In this document: positions 1-6,371 of the stretch, in pieces
Layout: every line of letters starts with the position of its first letter
Numbering within the stretch: the stretch's first letter is position 1
DNA from: Myxococcales bacterium
GTDB taxonomy: Bacteria; Myxococcota_A; Bradymonadia; Bradymonadales; Bradymonadaceae
Direction of reading: 5' to 3'
NCBI GenBank assembly: GCA_007120915.1
Contig: SKMT01000352.1
Span: 1-9,288 of the forward strand
DNA length: 9,288 nt
The notes under the pieces: generated by a model
Databases searched by the model: none
Told to the model about the DNA's origin: nothing
The model's input: only the letters and a program-made list of their open reading frames with translations
Position numbers and translations under genes: made by a program

Positions 1-364
1 ACTGTACCGGCGCGTTCGGCGCAGCGGCCGCATAAATCGAATCAATGATCGCTTCGCCGATGTCTTCAACGCTGCCACAGGCCCCGAGACTACAGGTCAC
101 CACCAGGGGGGGCGGTTGTTCCTGGAAGTCGGAAAACTGAGGCAGCGCCTTCTGGACAAAATTCAGCAGCGACGTCTTCCCGATGCCTCGGTCGCCGACG
201 ATGGCGTGATTTCTCGCCTCTCCCCGGCTTGCGGTCACAAAGGTACGCCGCAACTCGCGAACTTCCCGTCGCCGACCACTGAACCGATCCGGACTGACTT
301 CCCGATTCGGCTGGAACGGATTCGTCGGAATCCGTTCTTCAAAGATGTCAAGCGTATCGGACAT
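1..364 (-). CDS. P-loop (AAA/STAND-like) ATPase, N-terminal part, cut by the left window edge
   Basis: An open frame on the minus strand runs from an ATG at 364 out of the window; 121 residues are visible. Residues 15-31 (NPF, then DRFSGRR) resemble the entry segment of AAA_16-type ATPases, where a GR-x-x-E stretch precedes the nucleotide-binding domain. Residues 58-66 (GDRGIGKTS) are a clear Walker A motif with catalytic Lys64. Walker B and any effector or sensor domain lie outside the window. An in-frame TAG sits two codons upstream of the ATG, which fixes this as the first possible ATG start. The ribosome binding site is weak: a GAGG 12 bases upstream. The gene follows prkA on the same strand after 126 bp and may be co-transcribed. 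Proteins of this class act as signalling or defence NTPases or as generic ATP-binding regulators; the role cannot be told from the fragment. The ATPase identity is well supported; the family assignment is tentative. Confidence 0.75.
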   Translation of the reverse strand, partial: MSDTLDIFEERIPTNPFQPNREVSPDRFSGRRREVRELRRTFVTASRGEARNHAIVGDRGIGKTSLLNFVQKALPQFSDFQEQPPPLVVTCSLGACGSVEDIGEAIIDSIYAAAAPNAPVQ

Positions 365-404
365 GCTCTACATTAGCCTCACGGGATGAATCAGTTCGAT
401 ATCG

Positions 405-466
405 GCCCCGAACGTCGGGGCGAACAGAAAAAACGAACATCCATACATCAACGCCGGTTCCGGCGT
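405..466. repeat. Two perfect short inverted repeats between prkA and the ATPase gene
   Basis: Positions 405-421 form a 7-bp stem (GCCCCGA with TCGGGGC) around a 3-base loop. Positions 451-466 form a second 7-bp arm pair (ACGCCGG with CCGGCGT) around 2 bases. Both lie just downstream of prkA on the minus strand. A run of six T on that strand (433 down to 428) lies between them, but 17 bases after the first hairpin and before the second, so neither is a canonical intrinsic terminator. They could slow RNA decay, terminate weakly or do nothing. Confidence 0.5.
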
Positions 467-490
467 CTTGCTACACGGGGCACCTCTCAG

Positions 491-2563
491 TCACTCCTCG
501 TCTTCTTCGATCTTCGAGTCCCCGCGCGCAAAGATGCTCGCCACGAAGTTGAGCACATCCGTCGCCGACTCCTCGTTGTAGCCGTAGTCTCGGATCAGAC
601 GCTTTTTGACGACGTCGATCTTTTCCTGGGTCTCCTTGTCGACGACGTTGGAGACGACACTGGCCAGTTTGATCGAGTCCTTCTGGTCCTCGAACAACTT
701 CAGCTCCAGCGCCTTTCGGAGCCGCTCGTTGGTCCGGTAGGTAAACTGCTCGCCCTCGATGGCGAGCGCCCCGATGTAGTTCATGATCTCACGCCGGAAG
801 TCGTCCTTGCGGCTCTCGGGGATGTCGATCTTCTCTTCGATCGAGCGCATCAGCCGCTCGTCGGGCTCCTCGTACTGGCCGGTGTACTTGTTCCGCACCT
901 TTTCTTTCTGGGTGTAGGCTTTGAGGTTGTCGATGTAGTTGGCGCACAGCTTCGCGATCGCCTCTTCGTCCGCAGAGATGGCACGCTGGACTTCATTTTT
1001 GACGATGTCCTCGTACTCCTGTTTGACCACCGCCAACAGCTCCCGGAATCGGTTGCGCTCTTCCTCGGAGTTGATCAGCCCGTGGTTATCCATCCCACCT
1101 TCCAGCTCATTGAGCACCAGGAAGGGGTTGATGGAGCTTTCGGTCTTGTCGCTGACCAGTGCGTTCGACAGCTTGTCCTGGATGTACCGGGGGCTGATGC
1201 CGGCCAGGCCCTCGCGGTCGGTCTCCTTGCGAAGCTCCTTGACGTTGTCCTGGGTGTAGCCGGTCAGCGACTTGCCGTCGTACAGCTTCAACTTCTGAAG
1301 AAGTGTCAGGTCGTGCTTCTTCGGGTCTTCAAGCCGCGTGAGCACCGCCCACATCGCCGCCATCTCAATGGTGTGGGGAGCGATGTGCTTGCCCTTGACC
1401 TTCTCGTTGTTGAAGTCCTTTTTGTAGATTTTGATCTCTTCGTTGAACTTGGTGATGTAGGGGATGTCGATTTTGACGGTTCGATCCCGCAACGCCTCCA
1501 TGTACTCGTTGCCCAACAGCTTGCGGTATTCCGGCTCGTTGGTGTGACCGATGATCACTTCGTCGATGTCGGTCTGGGCAAACTTCTTGGGCTTGATCTT
1601 GCGCTCCTGGGTCGCGCCCAGCAGGTCGTAGAGGAATGCGACGTCGAGCTTCAAGATCTCGACGAACTCGATGATCCCGCGGTTCGCTACACAGAATTCA
1701 CCGTCGAAGTTGAACGCTCTCGGATCGGAGTCGGAGCCGTACACCGCGATCTTTCGGTAGTTGATATCGCCGGTCAGCTCCGTGGAGTCCTGGTTTTTCT
1801 CGTCTTTGGGCTGGAAGGTGCCGATACCGACACGGTCCTTCTCGCTGAACAGAAGCCGGCGCACCTTCACGTGCTCCATCACCCGGGTCCAGTCGCCGTC
1901 GTAGTGGCGCATCAGCTCCCGGAAGATAAACCGGCTCGCCGGGTTCAAGTCCCCCTGCACCTTCACAGTGTGCTCCTCGCCGGACAGCCCCATCTCCTCG
2001 ATGGCCTCTTCGCGCCATTCGCTGGGGATGAGTTTGAGCGGATCCTCGTTCATCGGATCCGGCAGCTCCTCCTGACCACCGGTCAGATGCTGCAGCTCCT
2101 CGGGCATCACCCACGAGAAGGTGTACAGCCGCCCCTCTTCAGTGCGGGTGTACTCTTCCAGCCCTTTCTTGAGCAGCCGCACAATGGTCGACTTTGAGCT
2201 TCCCACCGGGCCGTGCAGAAGGATAATTCGCTTTTCGGTGCCGTATTCATTGGCGGCGGCCTTGAAGACATTGACCAGTCGCATCAACGGGATATCCAGC
2301 CCGTAGATCGCATCCTGCCCGTCACCGACTTCGTCCTTAAAAAAGTTGTAGCGGACGATCTTCTTCTTGTTGTCGATGTACTCCTCAGTACCGTACGACA
2401 TGATCATGTCGAACAGCCGCTGGTAGGCATTTCGGGTCACTCTGGGATCTTCTCGGACCACGTTGAGGTAGTCCTCGAAGCTGCCCTCCCAGTGCAGATC
2501 CTGATACTCCTCGATATCATGGTGGCGACCGATGGTGTGCAGCAGACTCTCTTGTGCGCTCAT
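491..2563 (-). CDS. prkA: PrkA-family AAA+ serine protein kinase
   Basis: The 690-residue product matches the PrkA/YeaG family along its whole length. These are cytoplasmic AAA+ proteins reported to phosphorylate serine and linked to stress, stationary phase and, in Bacillus, sporulation. Visible motifs: Walker A GPVGSSKST at 118-126; the Walker B/acidic segment GIIEFVEILK at 296-305; the sensor-1 segment IIGHTNE at 337-343; RDR at 359-361, a likely arginine finger; and the family block GISPRYIQDKLS near 455-466. The C-terminal PrkA kinase-type domain follows, and the protein ends in an acidic tail. Family members usually have about 630-645 residues, so this one is longer, mainly through N-terminal residues and the tail. 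The start is firm: AGGAG lies 7 bases before the ATG. Residues 207 and 210 (N and S in GDLNPAS) sit where I recall a CPxC pair in Bacillus PrkA. The usual partners yeaH and spoVR are not next to it here. Confidence 0.95.
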   Translation of the reverse strand: MSAQESLLHTIGRHHDIEEYQDLHWEGSFEDYLNVVREDPRVTRNAYQRLFDMIMSYGTEEYIDNKKKIVRYNFFKDEVGDGQDAIYGLDIPLMRLVNVFKAAANEYGTEKRIILLHGPVGSSKSTIVRLLKKGLEEYTRTEEGRLYTFSWVMPEELQHLTGGQEELPDPMNEDPLKLIPSEWREEAIEEMGLSGEEHTVKVQGDLNPASRFIFRELMRHYDGDWTRVMEHVKVRRLLFSEKDRVGIGTFQPKDEKNQDSTELTGDINYRKIAVYGSDSDPRAFNFDGEFCVANRGIIEFVEILKLDVAFLYDLLGATQERKIKPKKFAQTDIDEVIIGHTNEPEYRKLLGNEYMEALRDRTVKIDIPYITKFNEEIKIYKKDFNNEKVKGKHIAPHTIEMAAMWAVLTRLEDPKKHDLTLLQKLKLYDGKSLTGYTQDNVKELRKETDREGLAGISPRYIQDKLSNALVSDKTESSINPFLVLNELEGGMDNHGLINSEEERNRFRELLAVVKQEYEDIVKNEVQRAISADEEAIAKLCANYIDNLKAYTQKEKVRNKYTGQYEEPDERLMRSIEEKIDIPESRKDDFRREIMNYIGALAIEGEQFTYRTNERLRKALELKLFEDQKDSIKLASVVSNVVDKETQEKIDVVKKRLIRDYGYNEESATDVLNFVASIFARGDSKIEEDEE

Positions 2564-2717
2564 TTATTCTCCTGACTCTCGTGAGAAGTCCTACTCGATG
2601 TTGGTATCCGACCAGCGTCTGTACGACCTCCGCTTCAGGCGGGGCCGACAGGCCATTAAGTGTCACGAGACATGTTGTATTCCCGCATCGCCGGCTATGA
2701 ACTCAACGTTTGGTGAA

Positions 2718-2745
2718 TTGGAAACTATTTCAAGTTTTCTACAAT
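2718..2745 (+). promoter_or_regulatory. Likely sigma-70-type promoter of the endonuclease III gene, with a dyad in its spacer
   Basis: TTGGAA (2718-2723) and TACAAT (2740-2745) are separated by 16 bases, close to the TTGACA/TATAAT consensus, in the most AT-rich patch of the intergenic region. Transcription would begin near 2752, about 50 bases before the chosen nth start. An imperfect inverted repeat, GGAAACT (2720-2726) and AGTTTTC (2733-2739), matching at 6 of 7 positions, overlaps the -35 edge and spacer and could be an operator. No equally good promoter was seen for divergent prkA. Confidence 0.5.
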
Positions 2746-2802
2746 TTTCCGTTCAACTCGATCAGCGCTGAACCGAACCGATCACACGCGGCTGACCTGA
2801 CG

Positions 2803-3474
2803 ATGAGCACCGACCTGAACATTACCACCGAGACGATACGACACGTTCTCGACAGTCTGTACCCGATTCATCAGAGACGTGACTATCAGGGGCCCGACCA
2901 TCTTCTGGGCACGCTGATACGCACCATACTGAACCAGCAGACCACCGCCGATGTGGCGCGAAGAGTCTTCGGTGAACTCATCGACGAATTCGGCGCCGAC
3001 TGGCAGCGCATCGCCGACGCCCAACTCGATATGCTGATCGAGATTATGCGGCCTGCGGGGCTGGCCAACCAGAAAGCCAGTCGGATTCGTCGGCTCCTTC
3101 GCCAGCTTCTCGACTCCACAGGCGGCTTCGAGTTGGACTTCTTGAGAGACCAGCCCCCACAGCAGGCCCGCCGGTTTCTCGAAGAGCTTCCCGGGGTCGG
3201 CCCCAAAACGGCACGATTCACCCTGATGTTCGCCGCCGGGATGCCCCTGTTTCCCATCGACACCAATATCTCAAGGGTGATCCGACGGCTCGGCTGGGTA
3301 CCCGAAGACTGCTCGTCGGCGAAGGCCCACCAGCTTATGGAGTCGGCGATCCCGGGCGGCGAACACTTCTCGGCCCACATGGTACTGATTCGCCACGGCC
3401 GCCGGATCTGCACTTCCCGCAATCCCCGATGCACCGAGTGCCCCCTGGCGCCGGATTGCCCCTCAGCAATCTGA
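2803..3474 (+). CDS. nth: Endonuclease III-like DNA glycosylase/AP lyase with 4Fe-4S cluster
   Basis: The 223-residue product has every hallmark of the endonuclease III family, which removes oxidised pyrimidines in base excision repair and cuts the abasic site. The helix-hairpin-helix lies at residues 127-146, with LPGVGPKTA carrying the catalytic lysine (Lys135). The catalytic aspartate is Asp153 in PIDTNISRV. Four cysteines at 203, 210, 213 and 219 have the exact C-x6-C-x2-C-x5-C spacing of the iron-sulfur loop. Length is normal (E. coli Nth has 211). The segment ILNQQTTAD (42-50) replaces the usual SAQATD, retaining one Gln but losing the following Asp, so substrate preference may differ from E. 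coli Nth. I chose the ATG at 2803 because an upstream TTG start at 2710 would add 31 non-conserved residues and overlap the promoter. The ribosome binding site is weak. The gene is divergent from prkA. Confidence 0.93.
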   Translation: MSTDLNITTETIRHVLDSLYPIHQRRDYQGPDHLLGTLIRTILNQQTTADVARRVFGELIDEFGADWQRIADAQLDMLIEIMRPAGLANQKASRIRRLLRQLLDSTGGFELDFLRDQPPQQARRFLEELPGVGPKTARFTLMFAAGMPLFPIDTNISRVIRRLGWVPEDCSSAKAHQLMESAIPGGEHFSAHMVLIRHGRRICTSRNPRCTECPLAPDCPSAI

Positions 3475-3528
3475 GAAGCGGTCAAGACCGTCTCCCGTCG
3501 GGTTTCACTACCATCGGCCCGACAGACC

Positions 3529-3566
3529 ACCAACAACCAACAACCAATAACCAATAACCAACAACC
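3529..3566. repeat. Heptamer tandem repeat between convergent nth and methylmalonyl-CoA epimerase genes
   Basis: Five complete 7-bp units and a partial sixth are in perfect register: ACCAACA twice, ACCAATA twice, ACCAACA once, then ACC. The plus strand carries no G across the array. It lies between the 3' ends of two convergent genes and is outside both. A second array with the same period and a related unit lies at 5695-5748, also at a convergent junction. The unstructured C-rich, G-free transcript would resemble a Rho loading site for nth; that function is inference. Confidence 0.85.
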
Positions 3567-3581
3567 CCGTCGGACGACGGG
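3566..3581 (-). terminator. Possible weak terminator hairpin after the epimerase gene
   Basis: CCCGTC (3566-3571) and GACGGG (3576-3581) form a 6-bp stem around GGAC, abutting the epimerase stop codon. On the minus strand it is followed by a T/G-rich stretch (the reverse of the heptamer array) rather than a clean T run, so termination would be inefficient or would need help. Confidence 0.35.
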
Positions 3582-3992
3582 TTACGCGCCCGAGCGCCGT
3601 TGCGTCAGCTCCAGCAACACCTTCCCGGTGTCCTTCGGATGCATGAAACTGATCAATTTGCCGTGGGCGCCATCCAGCGGCTCGTCGCTGAGAAGCCGAA
3701 TGCCCTTCGATTCGACGTTGTCGCGTTCTTGATCAATGTCATCGCAGCGTAGTGCCAGGTGATGGATCCCTTCGCCGTTTTTTTCCAGAAACCTCGCGAC
3801 TGGCCCCTCCGGGTCTACGGGCTCCAACAGCTCGATCATCGCCTCCCCGATCTCGAAGAAGGCCACCTTCACCCCCTGGTCTTCAATGATCTCTGTACCC
3901 GCCGGCTGAAGACCGAGTATGTCACGGTACAGCGTGGCGCTTTCTTCGATGGAGTGTACGGCGATTCCGATGTGATCGATCTGTTCAATCAT
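3582..3992 (-). CDS. mce: Methylmalonyl-CoA epimerase (VOC/glyoxalase fold)
   Basis: The 136-residue product converts between (2S)- and (2R)-methylmalonyl-CoA, linking propionyl-CoA breakdown to the B12-dependent mutase. It shows the two beta-alpha-beta-beta-beta halves of the vicinal oxygen chelate fold. Metal-site residues are visible: His7 in DHIGIAV, Glu54 in IELLEP, a His of the pair 77-78 in GEGIHHLA, and Glu128 in LLELT. The family block GAHGKLISFMHPKDTGKVLLEL (split here as GAHGKL, 108-113, and FMHPKDTG, 116-123) is strongly typical. The frame stays open upstream to 4070, but a start at 3992 fits family length and has GGAG 9 bases upstream; the extra 26 residues would be low-complexity and lie in the divergent promoter region. 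No mutase or carboxylase genes are adjacent. Its 3' end converges on nth; its 5' end diverges from the 4091 gene. Confidence 0.93.
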   Translation of the reverse strand: MIEQIDHIGIAVHSIEESATLYRDILGLQPAGTEIIEDQGVKVAFFEIGEAMIELLEPVDPEGPVARFLEKNGEGIHHLALRCDDIDQERDNVESKGIRLLSDEPLDGAHGKLISFMHPKDTGKVLLELTQRRSGA

Positions 3993-4016
3993 GGCGTTGT
4001 TCTCCGTTTCAGGGGT

Positions 4017-4046
4017 TTGGTTCACTTCCTGTGGCTCTGGTACACT
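4017..4046 (+). promoter_or_regulatory. Likely promoter of the tail-anchored protein gene
   Basis: TTGGTT (4017-4022) and TACACT (4041-4046) are 18 bases apart, and the -10 element carries a TG at 4038-4039, the extended -10 pattern. Transcription would begin near 4053, leaving a leader of about 38 bases before the GTG at 4091. This argues against a GTG start at 4031, which lies inside the promoter. Confidence 0.4.
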
Positions 4047-4090
4047 CGCCGTCGATTCGCCGATTTGCAACTGCTGGATGGAACCGCCTT

Positions 4091-4558
4091 GTGAGCACCT
4101 ACGAGAGGACGCACCGCATCGAGGGGATCGCCGACGTCGACGACGCCGTCGAACGACTCGTCGAATTTTACCGCCACAACGGCTACAAGGTCGCCGACCG
4201 GGCCGACGACACCGTCCAGTTTCGACGCGGCCGCCCCCGGGGCGGCTGGTTCTCCTCGGAGATGACCCAGCTTCAGACCACGGTCCACGCCGAGCCAGGC
4301 GACGACACGCTAAGCCTAGAGTACACCGTCGACACCTCCGGGCAGTGGCTGACCGATGAGGACAGGCAATTCTGGTCGCGCGAAGCCGAAGCCGCCGAAG
4401 CGTGTGTCAACGGCGCCGATCCCGTCGATCTTCGCGACGACGAGCGCCAGCGCGCCGGCGACGTCACCTCCGAGATCCGCCGCACCGGACTTCAGGCGAT
4501 GTTCATCATCGTCATTCTGGTCGTCGGCGTCATGCTGGTTGCCCATCTGATGGGCTGA
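4091..4558 (+). CDS. Uncharacterised tail-anchored membrane protein
   Basis: I do not recognise a named family. The 155-residue product has a soluble N-terminal part of about 135 residues, predicted cytoplasmic. It looks like an alpha/beta domain: a helix at about 16-30, then alternating strands around residues 33-82 (YKVADR, VQFRRG, LQTTVHA, LSLEYTV), then an acidic helix at 88-107. A single hydrophobic helix at about 137-152 (FIIVILVVGVMLVAHL) ends the protein. There is no signal peptide, so a C-tail-anchored topology is likely. The segment from the beta strands into DRQFWSREAEAAE resembles uncharacterised membrane-linked proteins I have seen elsewhere, but this gives no function. The start is GTG at 4091, with a weak GGATGG 9 bases upstream; GTG 4031 is the alternative and would add 20 residues. 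The gene precedes the FHA gene by 96 bp on the same strand, and both products share the tail-anchor design. Confidence 0.75.
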   Translation: MSTYERTHRIEGIADVDDAVERLVEFYRHNGYKVADRADDTVQFRRGRPRGGWFSSEMTQLQTTVHAEPGDDTLSLEYTVDTSGQWLTDEDRQFWSREAEAAEACVNGADPVDLRDDERQRAGDVTSEIRRTGLQAMFIIVILVVGVMLVAHLMG

Positions 4559-4598
4559 CGATACCCTGCCATCATTCCATGACGTACGAATAATCCCC

Positions 4599-4641
4599 CG
4601 GGGCTCTGCCCCGAATTCACCGCTCCCCGTGGTACCCGGGG
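4599..4641. repeat. Two GC hairpins between the tail-anchored gene and the FHA gene
   Basis: CGGGGC (4599-4604) pairs with GCCCCG (4608-4613) around TCT. CCCCG (4625-4629) pairs with CGGGG (4637-4641) around seven bases. Neither is followed by a T run on either strand, so these are not standard intrinsic terminators. They could end or attenuate the upstream transcript, or stabilise its 3' end. The second ends 13 bases before the FHA start and could also influence translation. Confidence 0.5.
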
Positions 4642-4654
4642 CACGGATTGAAGG

Positions 4655-5686
4655 ATGACCTCCCTGGAGCTGACCATCGAGTCTCCAGACGATTCGTCGA
4701 CGCGCCAGATCGTCGTTGCACACTTTCCCTTCCGCATCGGCAGAGCGCTTCAAAACGATCTGCCCATGCCCTTTCTGTCGGTGTCAGGCAACCACCTGTG
4801 CATCGAATCCGCCGCCGATGCCACCGTCGAGATCACCGATCTGAACAGCACCAACGGCACCTTCGTCGACGATCGGCGCGTCCCGGCCGGTGCCACCGTC
4901 ACGCTGGAGATGCCGGTACGGCTTCGGATCGGCGATGTCTTCACCACCATCCGCCGATTCGGCGACGGCCCCCCCGATGGGTTCACGCTCGCCCAGTCCT
5001 CCACAGAGCTTCGCAAGATGGTCCACCAGGCCGCATCCAGCGGCGACGACATCGAGGAGACCCTTCCCTTCTTCGAGGTGCTCAACGGCCCCGATACCGG
5101 CCGGCGCGTTCGTATGGAACCGAAAGAACAACCGGTCACCCTGGGCACCACATCGGAGGCTGAACTGACCATCGACGTGCCCGGGTTCCCCGCCAGACTG
5201 GCCACCATCTGCTGGCGCGACGACAGGTGCCTGTTCACCCCCGCCGCCGCCGGGATCGAATCGGACGGACGCCCCCTCGAAGACCACCGCCAACTGCGAA
5301 GCGGCGACCGGCTCAACCTAGGCTCGGTAGAACTGCTGTTTTATGACCCGCTGGAACAAGAACTGGAGATGCTCCAATCAGGCATCCACCAGCGAAAAAC
5401 CCGCCCCCCCACCGAAAGCCCCGTCGCTGACGACATCGACGAGCCCGACGGAACCGACGACACCGACGAAACGAACGCAACCGATGGGCCCGACTCCCCC
5501 CCGGAGCAACCCGCAACAGATACCGGCGCCGAACCAGAAGACCTCCCCGAAACAACGGAGCCGGCAGATGAACGCGCCTCGGGCGCACCCACTGCCGGCT
5601 TCGGAGCCATCGAACTCTTCTTACTGATTATGAGCGTGGTCTTCCTGCTGGCCACCGTCGCGATGATCCTCGTCTTCCTCACCTAA
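4655..5686 (+). CDS. FHA-domain protein with second degenerate FHA-like domain and C-terminal membrane anchor
   Basis: The 343-residue product begins with a well-preserved forkhead-associated domain (about residues 5-98), which binds phosphothreonine peptides. Key residues are Gly29-Arg30 (FRIGR), Ser44 and His47 in VSGNH, and NSTNG at 64-68. Residues about 137-230 look like a second FHA-type sandwich (LNGPDTGR at the front, LRSGDRLNLG near the end). There the GR is replaced by LG at 163-164 and the STNG loop is missing, so it probably does not bind phosphopeptide. Residues about 250-310 are an acidic Asp/Thr/Pro/Glu-rich linker. A hydrophobic helix at about 319-342 ends the protein; without a signal peptide the FHA domains should face the cytoplasm. 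The ATG at 4655 has a modest GGA 7 bases upstream. The gene lies in tandem with the tail-anchored 155-residue protein and converges on frr. The protein could recruit a Ser/Thr kinase substrate to the membrane; the partner is not visible. Confidence 0.9.
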   Translation: MTSLELTIESPDDSSTRQIVVAHFPFRIGRALQNDLPMPFLSVSGNHLCIESAADATVEITDLNSTNGTFVDDRRVPAGATVTLEMPVRLRIGDVFTTIRRFGDGPPDGFTLAQSSTELRKMVHQAASSGDDIEETLPFFEVLNGPDTGRRVRMEPKEQPVTLGTTSEAELTIDVPGFPARLATICWRDDRCLFTPAAAGIESDGRPLEDHRQLRSGDRLNLGSVELLFYDPLEQELEMLQSGIHQRKTRPPTESPVADDIDEPDGTDDTDETNATDGPDSPPEQPATDTGAEPEDLPETTEPADERASGAPTAGFGAIELFLLIMSVVFLLATVAMILVFLT

Positions 5687-5694
5687 CACCGACC

Positions 5695-5748
5695 ACCCAG
5701 CACCCAGCACCCAGCACCCAGCGCCCAGCACCCAGCACCCAGCGCCCA
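5695..5748. repeat. Heptamer tandem repeat between convergent FHA and frr genes
   Basis: Seven complete 7-bp units and a partial eighth lie in register: ACCCAGC four times, GCCCAGC once, ACCCAGC twice, then GCCCA. The array starts 8 bases after the FHA stop codon and ends 2 bases before the frr stop codon. The plus strand is C-rich with one or two G per unit, giving a poorly structured transcript. Period, A/C-rich character and position at a convergent junction match the array at 3529-3566. Confidence 0.88.
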
Positions 5749-5750
5749 CC

Positions 5751-6308
5751 TCACACCTCACGAATCTTGTCGTTCTTCTCTTCGAGAAGGGCGTCGATCT
5801 TGCCGATATACTCGTCGGTCAATTCATCGATCTCGTCGAAGAACCGGTGCTTGTCGTCTTCGGTAATATCCGACGCCTGTTCGGCTTCTTTGACCAGGTC
5901 GTTGGCCTCGCGGCGCTGGTTTCGCATCTTGATGCGGTGATCCTCGGCGAGGCTGCCGGCCATTTTGACCAGTTCCTCGCGCCGTTCACCACTGAGCGCC
6001 GGGATGGGTACCCGGATAATGGTACCGTCGTTCGAGGGATTCAGCCCCAGATCGGACTCCAGAATCGCCTTTTCGATGTCTTCGATGATGTTCTTTTCCC
6101 AGGGCTGAATCGTGATCAGCCGCGGCTCCGGAACCCGCAGGGTCGCCACCTGATTCAGCGGGGTCATCTGCCCGTAATACTCCACGTTGATGCCGTCGAG
6201 CATCCCCACGTTGGCGCGGCCGGTGCGAATCTTGGCCAACTCCTTTTTGAACTGCTGGAGTGTCTCTTCGTACTCCAGGCGCAGATCGTCGAGAACTGTA
6301 TCAACCAT
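5751..6308 (-). CDS. frr: Ribosome recycling factor
   Basis: The 185-residue product has the standard length of RRF, which with EF-G splits post-termination ribosomes into subunits. The three-helix-bundle domain I carries the signature KIRTGRAN (26-33). Domain II sits around residues 35-100, and the hinge-proximal IRVPIPALSGERR (98-110) is nearly consensus. The start is supported by AAGGAG 9 bases upstream of the ATG. It is the last gene of the rpsB-tsf-pyrH-frr cluster, the usual order in many bacteria, and begins 63 bp after the pyrH stop. A small 5-bp hairpin (6331-6344) lies in that gap but has no T run. No intrinsic terminator follows frr; its 3' end runs straight into the heptamer array shared with the FHA gene. 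Confidence 0.98.
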   Translation of the reverse strand: MVDTVLDDLRLEYEETLQQFKKELAKIRTGRANVGMLDGINVEYYGQMTPLNQVATLRVPEPRLITIQPWEKNIIEDIEKAILESDLGLNPSNDGTIIRVPIPALSGERREELVKMAGSLAEDHRIKMRNQRREANDLVKEAEQASDITEDDKHRFFDEIDELTDEYIGKIDALLEEKNDKIREV

Positions 6309-6371
6309 AGCGATTTCTCCTTGTGATTTGCGGGCCCATGCCCGACGGGGTCGAGGTGAGGAATGAACGTG

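Noticed and set aside
405..466. The two inverted repeats as an intrinsic terminator of prkA
   Set aside because: The T run is 17 bases from the first hairpin and upstream of the second, unlike a working terminator.
386..2197. A 603-codon plus-strand open frame antisense to prkA
   Set aside because: It mirrors prkA codon bias; its translation is Leu/Val/Asp-rich with no family features, while the minus strand encodes a full PrkA with all motifs.
3993..4070. N-terminal extension of the epimerase
   Set aside because: The extra 26 residues are low complexity; GGAG at proper spacing supports 3992, and the region holds the divergent promoter.
4031..4090. Upstream GTG start for the 155-residue protein
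   Set aside because: It would lie between the -35 and -10 elements of the probable promoter; the GTG at 4091 is preferred, though not certain.
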